Shown: one piece after another, positions 21,786 through 33,700 of the stretch
How the letters are laid out: each line of letters opens with the position of its first letter
Position numbering within the stretch: the stretch's first letter is position 1
Origin: Owenia fusiformis
Taxonomy: Eukaryota > Annelida > Polychaeta > Sabellida > Oweniidae
Length of the DNA stretch: 64,000 bases
Reading direction: 5' to 3'
Assembly: GCA_903813345.2 (NCBI GenBank)
Contig: CAIIXF020000008.1
Location: 24,290,822-24,354,821, forward strand
Notes under the pieces: model-generated
What the model was told of the DNA's origin: nothing
What the model saw: only the letters and a program-made list of their open reading frames with translations
Databases searched by the model: none
Position numbers and translations under genes: made by a program

Positions 21786-24700
21786 CTGCATGAAAGTAAA
21801 AGTTTGTATCAGTGAGTTAATATTTTAATATAGTTACATCATTTACTCTCAGCTTAATTTCAACTTCTTTACTATACTATACATCATTACAAAAAAGTAA
21901 ATTGATGATCATTAAAAATAGTATATATTCAATTTGCTTTTACAACTAGCATATATTCAAGTGCTAAAATAGCATATTTCAAATGTTTTCTGGAATCAAA
22001 AAGTAATAATGCCATTGTTAGTGGCATATACAATGAAAGCACAACATTTTAAATTAAACAAGGCGTTTGACCAAATGTCACCACCTGCAAATGGTTACAA
22101 AAGTGTAACAATTGTAACCGATGAAGGTCTAACATAGGTCAAATCTGTAGTCAGAAGCAAGTTAGAAAAATACCTTTAAAGTCAGATTTGAACTTCGAAG
22201 AATTTGTAGATGATTTTGAAAACAAAATCCAGTCAAATTGAAGCAAATTCAAAAAATACCTCTTTGACACTTTCTTGACCTTGAGAAGGTCAAATCTAAA
22301 GTCAGATTTGAACTTCTGAGAACTTATAGATGAATTTGAAATTTAAGCCAATCTAAACGGCACTTGTTATAATTTAAGTTGTAAGTTGTAAGATTTTATT
22401 ACAAGAATTTGTTACAAAAAAATTGACCTTTTGTCCTTGAGAAGGTCATTGCAGGTCAAATCTCAAAGCTACAGATTTCAACTCCTCAGACATTATACAT
22501 GATTTTGAGAGAAATCGCAGCAAGTCTAAACTGTGGAAGTTGTAAGATTCTGTTACAAGAATCTGGTGCCGACCACCATCCAGAAAAAGCTGTTTTCTGA
22601 TGTCACAAGTAATTGTTATTTGATTTATCATCCCTCTAGAACAACTCATGTTAAGTATAAAATGTATATATCATCTATGACTTACCTCAGACCTTGAGAC
22701 AATAATACGTATCAACATTTTGTCATTCGTCCCAATACCACTTGAAGCCTTAAGTAATCTCTCAGCATAGAATACAGTCACATCCTCAATAGCACCAACT
22801 AAACACAAAAAAATAATGACATGACTCAAATGTTAGAAGTACCAAAACGATATCAAAGACAACATTGATCCTTTTGCATTGAAATTTTAAAATAGTTAGT
22901 TTTCTACCTACCCAAATCCATCCACTGATATTTTAGCTATAAAAGATTACGTTTTTAAAGAAAAATTTAACCACTTTCTTGAAAATTCCTTCTTGAGCAG
23001 AGTTTTTTTGTCCGGCATCAACATATGAAATTTGAACCATATCTGTCCACTGGTACTTGAGTTATCAAAGATTATGTTTCCTTATGAAAAATGGCAGCTA
23101 TTCATTACAAGGTCACTTGCAATATGATGGAATCTTCATTAAAAATTTAGAAGATTCAAAATTCTTCCAAAATTAGAGAGTTTGATTTTTTGTGTCATCC
23201 TGTAAATGAGAATGTGACACAAGAATCAACATACCCAGTCCAAGGTAAGCATCCTCAGCGTCTCCAGATGCAGATTTCTTGATTCCCTCCCTGATGTCAT
23301 CTCCTGCTAGTGCTTTATACTCCTCAATCAGGGCCCTCACTTGGGCACGGTTCTGCTTGGAGAATATCTCAGTGAACTTCTCTTCCTTCACCTTCACAGC
23401 TTCCTCATCAACCTTGTGAATAATAATAAAATCATTTTAGATATGATTATTACCAATCAAAGGACATGGAGAGGGGTCAATTGGTATTTACAAATGACAG
23501 CAAAGAGCTATAAATCAATTTATAGAATCAAAAGAATTTTATTACACATTCTTTGCCAAAACCTTTGAAGCGGTGGCTAGATTAGCCCTTTAAGTTTTGA
23601 AAGAGTAGCCTGGATTATGCCTGAAAATTAGATATTATGCAAAAGTTTACCAATGTGATTCATAGAAATTGTTGAAACACATTGGATGATCTTCAACAGC
23701 TTTCACTTAGAGATACAAGTTGAAAACCCTACCATATGACAAAAGGGACACTATTTAAGCAGAAAACACATTTCACACTTTCATTGATCATTTTGAAGCA
23801 GTATTAATCGTTCAACAGTTCATGGGTATGTTACCTACACCAACATTTAGAGGAGGGCCTCTTGTGGAAGGAAGTTGTCCCCCTGTGACCAGGAATCTGA
23901 AAAGCCCTTCATTAAATATCTTTAAAAAATCAAAAGAAAATCCAATATTCAATGTTTTGAGCCATATTTCATTAGAATCGGTCCATGATTTATGAAGATA
24001 TTGACATTTCAAGATCAAGGGGTATGTTCGTGATTTCACTGGAAAATGTTATCGTCTATGGAAACTTAGAACATTTCTTTGGATCACAAGAACTCTGCAA
24101 CTAACAAAGGTAGGATGCTAGTTTTAATCTGTAATGTGTGGGATTCAAGATTGAACAAAATGAGAAAATATTACTAGTAGTTCTTTAAGACTGCAGCCTA
24201 AAAATTGTGAGGGGAAGGGTGTTGAAGGTTTGAAGATATTGACATTTCAAAATAAAGGGGTATATTCGCGATTTCACAGGAAAATGTTATCGTCTATGGA
24301 AACTTGGAACATTTCTTTGGATCACAAGAACTTTGCAACTTACAAAGGTAGGATACTAGTTTTAGGCCATAATGTACGAGAGTCACGATTGAACAAAGTG
24401 AGAAAATATTAGTTCTTTAAGACTGCAGCCTAAAAAATGTCAGTGGAAGGGTGTTGAAGGGTTGAAGAATCGTGGATATTGAAAATCACATTTTATCCAT
24501 TTTCAGTTATATTTGGTTAGGGCTTATTATTTCTGCAAAATGTATGGTGAAAACATCAATTTTAGACTTTCCTCTACAGCATGTGAAAATATAAAAGAAT
24601 TCCTACAAGTAATAAGGGAAATATGTCCCGTTGCAGGGTTTCACTTTTTTGGACCACCCTGTTTATAATAAGCATGATCATTAGAGTGAGTGAACTTACA

Positions 24701-27700
24701 TCATATATGGCCTTTGCATCATCTTTTGCTAGCTGATTGTCTACAGTTGTACCTTGGTCCCTCTCTCCCTTCACCAGCTCAAGTAAGATATCCTTGAAGT
24801 CACCACTGGTATCATCTTCTATGTCCTCACTAAGTTCACTGTAGAACTCTGCAAACAGATTGAGGGAGATGTCAATAGTCTACATGTATGTTTAAGATCA
24901 GGTTAGCTAATATTTCAAACAAATATGTCTCAGGTTGAGTACTTTTTCTTGATTTTTCTTTCTTTTCTTACATGTAATTTGAGTTGTTCTAAGATGAAGC
25001 ACAATGAAAATTGCCCATTATCTGCAAGGTATTTACAGGGTAGATGATTTCAAATATTTTAATAACTACACACCATGTGAATATTGATGTATACTTATAC
25101 ATACCTTTTTTATAGTGCTCCTTTATAGCTGACAGTTGCTTGGCATTGCGTGTGGACAACACACCTATGAGAACAGCTTCACTTGTTCCTGCTCCATCCA
25201 TCGCTTCATGGAGACAGTACGCATCGTACTCAATAGGTGGCATCAATAGTCCAAGGATGACCTCTTCAAAGTCACCTGTCAGTTCACCTTCAAGTTCCTC
25301 CTGTAGATCCTGGTACAGAGAAATATTTGATATTTGTTAAGTCAAAATTTATTAGCAGATGAGAAAAGTATCCATAAAAGTTATATCCAATTACAAGATT
25401 GATTTAAAGTTTGTGTCAATAAATAAGTTCTTCTTCTTAATATATATGCTGCATCAATCTACTCACATTGTCTCACATGCTTCCCATACATGTATTGCAA
25501 ACAAATGGAGAATTAAATTTCAACCATTGAACAATTAAATGTTATGTCAGAGGCTAATATATGAGTGTGTACACACATATCTTTGTTGAAAAGTCTCAGC
25601 CTAAATTGTTCAAGAACAATACATGTAGACCAGCTGTAGGCTTTGGGCAAGCCTAATGTACTTTTACTGTACATGGTCAATTGCCTAACTGTATACCATT
25701 TTACCTCTACAAGTTCTAGTACATACAATCATGAATTGTGTTTTACTCATAACAAAGCAGTTGTACTAGCAGTATATTTACCTGAATCACTGTGTCCAGG
25801 GTATTGAATATGTGTTCCAAATGTATGGAACACACCAACTTTTAACTTTATATAAATTATTATATTTCATATATCACCCTTGGTATACGCAGCTAACGAA
25901 AATTGACCGGTACGGGTCAAAAGCTGGACTGGTACGGGTTAACGGTTTTATTTGAATTTAAAACAGTCATAACTTGCTCAATATTGACTTCCTAGTGTCT
26001 AATTTGAAATATATGATGCCTCCCGATGCTTTTAAGTACCCTAATTTTTTACAGATTTTTAAACGGACCAAAACTCTCTAAATGCGCATTTATGGTCTTT
26101 TCTCTCGAGAACAACTGTCTCATTTTCACGATAACTTTTATTTAGTACTTCTAACATATAAGATCTATTTTTCCCCATCAAGGTATGATGTAAATGACAT
26201 GCTATTTACATCTTGTGAGTTTCAACGACGCGCGTTTGATTTTATAAAAAATGCCAAACTTTGTGACAAAGAATTTCATCCTGCTTGCAGCGAGAAGACG
26301 GACCGGTTCTATCGCCCCGAACCGACAATGTTTGATTTTCAGGAACTTACAGACACATACCTCAGACCCCTCTTTTACCCACCCCTACCCCATGATCAGT
26401 AGCTGCAATTCGATCCCTTCAACAGAATTATTATGTTTTTAAATTCTACAGATTTTATTTTATAATTGTCCTTTGATATTTGAATCTCAAATATGCTTTC
26501 TAAGGTAAACTTTTATATTGGGACATGAAATGCCTCAACCCTGTCTATTCACTGTATCTTTGTATTTATGAAATAAACCTATTGATTAAAAAAAAAAATT
26601 CAACACATTAACTCCCCTACTGCTCCACAAAAAATCATCTAAACACTTACTTTCTCATACTTTTCTTGATACTTCTTCTTGATCTCTTGCCTCTGTTCAT
26701 TACTCCTGCCAGATAGTATCTGTATCAGAGGTCCTTCGTTGGTGCCCCACCCTTGGATTGCATCATGGATATCCTTAACATCACTATCAACATTAAACTT
26801 ACTGGCAGGCTTTATTGTCCCACTTGTTTTAGGTTCCTCTTTATCTTTGGATTGTTTGTCTTTATCCTTGTTGTCAGAGTTTTTATTATTCGATTTATTT
26901 GTACTGTCTGTATTGGATTTTTTACTAGGTTTGGATAGAGGACTGTCTTGGGGAGCAGATGCTTCCTTCTTCTGCTGGGGTTTACGCACTGGATCTCTCT
27001 TTGGGGGACCTGTCACCTTTACACCACTTGGAGGCATCTTCTTCTTAGCTTGTTCCTCACTCTGAAGACACACATGTTTAATTATAAATTGCATTTGCAG
27101 TCACTGTCAGTGTTGTATACATGATTGTACAGGTCATTGCTATGAAGCATGACCAATGAAGACAGTGTCGTATACATGATTGTGCAGGTCATTGATATTA
27201 AGCACGACCAACGATGTCAGTTGTGTATACATGATTGTGCAGGTCATTGTTATGAAGCACGCAAATGATGTCAGTGTCATATACATGATTGTACAGGTCA
27301 TTGCTATGAAGCACGACCAATGATGTCAGTGTCGTATACATGATTATGCAGGTCATTGTTATTAAGCACGACCAATGATGTCAGTTGTGTATACATAATT
27401 GTGCAGGTCATTGTTATGAAGCACGACCACTGATGTCAGTGTCATATACATGATTGTACAGGTCATTGCTATGAAGCACGCAAATGATGTCAGTGTCATA
27501 TACATGATTGTACAGCTCATTGCTATGAAGCACGACCAATGATGTCAGTGTCGTATACATGATTGTGCAGGTCATTGTTATTAAGCACGACCAATGATGT
27601 CAGTTGTGTATACATAATTGTGCAGGTCATTGTTATGAAGCACGACCAATGATGTCAGTGTTGTATACATGATTGTGCATGTCATTGTGATTAAGCACAA

Positions 27701-30700
27701 CCAATGATGTCAGTTTTGTATATATGATCGTGCAGGTCATTGTAATTCAGCACAACCAATGATGTCAGTATTGTATACATGATTGTACAGGTCATTGTTA
27801 TGAAGCACGACCAATGATGTCAGTGTCGTATACATGATTGTGCAGGTCATTGTGAAAAACTGCATGCACAATGACATCAATTCAACACCAGAGTGATATC
27901 TCATGATAAACAGTGAAAGATTTCTTATTAAATAACTCTACCTTCTTAATTGCTTTGGCCTGCCCAGGAGGGTTTTTCTCTGCCATGACAGCAAGTACCT
28001 TTCCAGAGGGTCCACAATGTTTGTAGATATCATCAGCAAGCTCTGTGCCATACTTCTTCTTGTAAGCCTTGCGTATTGCACCCAAGTTAGTCTGCAAGGT
28101 CAATGAATTGTGTTGTATTAAACAAGACACACAGTTATAAATAACACACTTTGAAGGCCAAAATGATAACCATGTATTTTACCCAGCACACCAACAACCT
28201 AATCAGATCTTGGCACTGGTCTTACATAGTCTGGTCTTACATCTGTTTAAATTTCGAGATGAACGTATAAATGGGAAAGGGTGGCAGACACAAATCAACT
28301 AGAAAAACAGCAACTCCACGGAGTAGCAAATCCCACCGAACAAAACATGTTTTGAAAAAAAAATTGACCCAAATTCATCCACTGGTATTTGAATTATCAA
28401 AGATTATGTCTTTATGAAACATGGTTGCCATTTTGAAATTCAGCTGTCATCTTTAGATTTCTTCTTTAGCAGAGAATGTCCGTCCAATGGTATCTAGGTT
28501 ATCAAAGATTACATTTTTAATGAAAAATGGCAGCCATTTTGAAATTCAGCTATCGCATTTGAAATTTCTTCTGAAGCATATCTCCATTTTCCCTAAACAT
28601 CAGCATATAAAATTGGAACCAAATCCATCCACTAGTATTTGAGTTATCATTAATTACGTTTTTTTACGAAAAATGGCGGCCATTTGAAATTCAGTGGCCA
28701 TCTTGAAAATTTATTTTTGAGCAGAACTTCTTTGTCTCTAGGCATCAGCATATAGAATTTGAACCAAATCCGTCAACTGGTATTTGAGTTATCAAAGGTT
28801 ACGTTATTTTATGAAAAATGGCGGCCATTTTGAAATTTAGCTACCACCTTGAAAATCCCTTCTTGAGCAGAGCTCCTATGTCCCTAGGCATCAGCATCTA
28901 AAATTTAAACCAAATCCATTCAATGGTATTTGAGTTATCAAAGATAACGTTTTTTTACGAAAAATGGCCGCCATTTTGAAAGTTAGCTGCCATCTTGAAA
29001 ATCCTTTCTCGAGCAGAGCTCCCTTTGTCCCTAGGCATCAGCATCTAAAATTTGAACCAAATCCATTCAATGGTCTTTGAGTTATCAAAGATAACGTTTT
29101 TTTTTCGAAAAATGGCCGCCATTTTGAAATTTGGTGGCCATCTTGAAAATGTCTTCTTGAGCAAGGCTCCTTTGTACCAAGGCAACAGCATATAAAATTT
29201 GAACCAAATCCATCTACTAATATTTGAGTTATTAAAGATTATATTTTTTCCGAAAAATGGCCACCATTTTGAATTAAGCGGCCATATTGAAAATTTCTTC
29301 TCGAGCAGAGGTCCTACACCCATAAGGCATAAGCCTATGAAATTTGAATGAAATCCGTCAACCGGTATTTGAGTTATTGCCCGGACACACGAACGGACGG
29401 ACGGACGAACGGACGGACGGACGAACGGACGGACGAACGGACGGACGGACGGCTTTTCTATATCCCCCTCGAACTTCGTTCGGTGGGATAACAAAGTACA
29501 AAATATAAAATATTAAAATATCTATTTACTATTTAAAAGATCATAGTTCTTAGCTGTCCTAACTTTCTAAACAACTGCATACAATAAACTACTGCATACA
29601 AAAACAGCCAACACCCAAACTCATGAGTGATTGAATGTGACCTATATACATGTATATATATTATATATATAATATATATATATAACATGAAGACATGAAT
29701 GAAAAGTAAAAACAAACACAGCATGAAACAACATACAAAACTGGTTTAAACAATAGAACATATATACAAAAGTGACTGGCAAACAACATGGTTATAAATA
29801 TCTGAAATACTGGATGTACTTTCTGGCATTATTTTGGACATTGTTCAAACATTGATGTTGGTTGAGGCCTAATAAAGATGTACCATAGTTGAGTATAGGC
29901 TGGACTAAAGAGTCATAAAGCTTGTTGTAGACTGAGAACTCCATACCTCCGGTTTGCTTGTATTTACTAATGATCACACTCAAGGCTCTATTAGCAGATT
30001 TTGCAATTTCTCTAGCTGAATGTGTTGGATCAACATGTTCTTGTAGCCAGATCCCGAGATATTTTTAAGTGTCTGTATAATCCAGATCAAAGTCTCCACA
30101 CTTAAAAGCAAAGTCTGACCTCGGATGACAATTAGGGCGGTAATGAACTACTTTTGATTTACGAGGGTTAATCAAAAGTCTCCATTTGCCATTCATGAAG
30201 AGTATTTTTTCAGCCATGCTCGCAATAAGTGCTATGTCATCAGCATAAAAGAGGATACCTATATTCTGGTCCTCTATTTGTATTCCACATTGTAGACGAT
30301 TAATATCAGAAACTAGGTCATTGACATACACTGAAAATAATGTTGGAAACAGCCCTCCCGAAAGCCATTGGTTACATTTACTTTGGGAGATAGAACACCA
30401 TTGATGCAGATGTTAAAAGTGACATCTTGATATAAAGATTGGACAGCTTTAAACATTTGATACTGATCTTATTAGGTTTATTCCATAGGCAATCTCTATT
30501 AACACTTGAGAATGCTTTAGTTGCATAAATATAGCAGATGAAGGTGTCAAGCTTAGAAAGTTTTATACTGTTAATAATTGAGTAAACGCTGTGGACTTGT
30601 TCTTGACAGCCGCGACCATGGTGAAAACCCCATTGTTCACCATGAATCAGATTATTGTCCTCAAGGAATTTAGTTAGGCGCTTATTCAAAATATCAGTGT

Positions 30701-33700
30701 AGACCTTGCATGGCACGGATATTAATGTGACTGCATGATAGTTCAATGGGTTATATGTTTCTCCATCATTGTATATTGGGTGTATTATACCCTCCATTCA
30801 CTGAGTTGCCACGATGCCAGAGTTAAAGCATAATGACATAATTCTGTGTAGCATGGTTAGAATTTAGTGAAGGTCAAGCAAAGGTAAAATCTCAAAACTA
30901 AGGTCAGATTTGAACTCCTGAGAACTTGTAGATGATTTCTTTAAAAATTGGTCAATTTGGAGCAAGTTGAAAAATTCAAAATGGCCTGCTTATAAAATAA
31001 ATTCAAGATGGCCATCATGTAGTTAAGCCTGAACACACCAAAACCTAATCAGATCTTGGCACTGCAGTCTGCTGTTACATCTGTCTATATTTTAAGTTTA
31101 ACGTGTGAATGGTTTTCCTGAAATTCTGATGATAAGATTTATGAAAGAACTCTAAATGGCCACCAAGTAATTCACTAAGCATGCCCTTAACCTAATCAGA
31201 TCTTGGCACTAAGTGTGCTCTTGCATCTGTAAAAATTAAAAGTTGAACAGGCAAGCGGTTATCCTGGAAATTAGATGACAAGATTTGATTTATGTTGTGC
31301 CCACTCACTTGCACACCCACACGCACGCCCACACCTCCCCCATCAGCACAAGATGATGACAATATAATACTTAGTAGTATAGTATTTTAAAGTGTGATAA
31401 TATACACTGAAAAATGTACTTTTTTCTATTATTCATTTATTAAATCACATATAATTAATGTACAAATACAATATGATTCTTAAGTCGCCAAAGGCATTAT
31501 ATAAGAATGTAAGGGGGCAGGTGGATGTTGTAGTGGCTAGGCAGGCAGGATGAGGGCTGGAGCAGGTGTGACATAGGATAGTTTAGGTCATTGGAGGTGG
31601 AGGGTATTAGCTATTGTTCAAAATAAAGTTAGTCATGAGTATCAAGATTTTAGAGTTCAAATCTATGTTTATGTTGTTGTCTAATATATTTTATTTTTTG
31701 TGGACCGTTGTTAAACCCCTCAATAATAAGTAAATGGTAATGTTGACAGGTCCTCAACAAGTGAAAACATATGTAGGAATATATGTTTTATCATTTAAAC
31801 TAATCAAAACGATTGTAGGATCAACAGGAGGAAACAGCTTTACTAAGGCTTATCCGAAAAATTCCTTTATCACTGATAATCTCCATTTTAAACACCAGTC
31901 AGGATTTTTACCTGGACATACATGTAGTACCATACATCAATTTTTATCCATTGAACATTTTCTCCAGTGCACTTTTGAACAAGGAAAAGTCCCAATTTTT
32001 TAGACACAGCCCCAGCATAAGCTTTTACTTCACAAACTTAAGGCATCTGGCCTGCGAGGGCAAATTCATAATATCATCAAGTCATACCTAAGTAATAGGA
32101 AAATTGCTGTTCAGTTCTCTGGGGAAATTTCAAACTACCAAGAATCGGACTATATCAGTTGTGGCGTCCCCCAGGGCTCAATACTTGGGCCAATATCATT
32201 TTTGTTATACACTAATGACCTTCCAGATAATCTGGATGGTCATTGCTATATCTAAGCAGATGACACCTCATAGCTTCACTCATTTGACCCCAAACATCCA
32301 CAGGAAGTAGATGTTTTGTTTAATTCAAATTTATCCAATTTTGAAACATGGTCCAACAAATGGCAACTGGAGTTCAAACCTGGTGGTGATGGTCATTGCT
32401 ACATTTATGCAGATGATACCTCATTACACCATCCTTTTGACCCAAAACAACCACAATAAATAGAAGCAGTGGTAAAATCCAATCTAATTAAAGTAGAAGA
32501 ATGGTCTAACACTTGGAAACTTAATTTTAAACCGGAGAAGAGTTCCGAGATGAATTTCCACTCACCTAGAACAAAAATTGATAAGGTGTCAACCTCAAAA
32601 CTAAACAATGTAGAAATCAAGAGATACCGAGCACAAACATTTAGGACTCATTTTTGACCCATGCTTATCTTATGATAATAAGAAAAATGTTAAACCCGTT
32701 AAAGAAACTCAAATTCAAGCTTGGGAGTAAGCACTTAGAAACAATCTTCAACTCATTCATTCTTCCTCACTTTGATTATGGTGCCATTTTATATGGCACC
32801 ATAGAAGCACAGCTTCTAAATTTCTTTTGCGAAGACTCCATAGTCTATATTACACAGCGGCTCTCTATTGTTCTGGCTGCATCCAAGGGAGCAGGACAGA
32901 AAAGGTTCGAAGTCTCCTGAACTGGTCAACACTTGATTCCAGACGTAGAATACAATCAAATAATTCTATGTTCAAAGTTGCCGATGGTACAAGCCCCTCA
33001 TATATCACAGACATTTTTGATAAGTACATGTATGGTAATGTTAGATATAGAAACTTGAGATACATTGATCCATTCAAAATGCCCATAAGATGCTCTGCTA
33101 GATTTTCATCCTAAGCAATACCTTCTGCAATCTCAAAATGGCTTTTTTAAAGCTCAATTTTATGCCCATAATTTTAACTCTGTTGACAGCCCTAATTGTG
33201 CTTGTGGCAGCCCTCAAACCTTAAAGCACATTCTTTTGCAACTTGCTGAATTAGAACCTTCTCTCAATAATAATCTTCCTCAGAATGATTTTATCTCCAT
33301 TTTGAAAACAGGAAGCCCAAACTTAAGCATAGATATAAACTCTGAAGCCATTTCACTGACACTTGACTTCACAATAGCTAATTCCATCCCTCATGTCTCT
33401 CTCTGATATCCTGTTGTCCTGTCACACCTGCTCTGGTCCAGGACCCTGTCTGCCTGCCTGCCACCCCCAGCCTCTCACCATTCCTATATAATGCCCTTTG
33501 GCAATTTAGGGATGCTATTGTAACTGTATTTTAAACTATATCAATGAAATAAATAATAAGAATGATAAAAAAACTTCAAACCTGCAAAGAGCTTTGAAAT
33601 GATTTTCCATACTAATGGGACAAAAATAACGAGTCTCAACTTCTTAACTGAACAATGTTGATATCACAAGAAATCCAGAACATTGACACCTACATTTTCA

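Noticed and set aside
26679-27065. Plus-strand frame of 128 codons opposite the linker exon
   Set aside because: Antisense shadow of annexin exon 10. The minus-strand reading joins in frame with the other exons and carries a GWGT annexin repeat.
27098-27857. CRISPR-like regular repeats
   Set aside because: Units are contiguous with no unique spacers, and the context is a eukaryotic intron.
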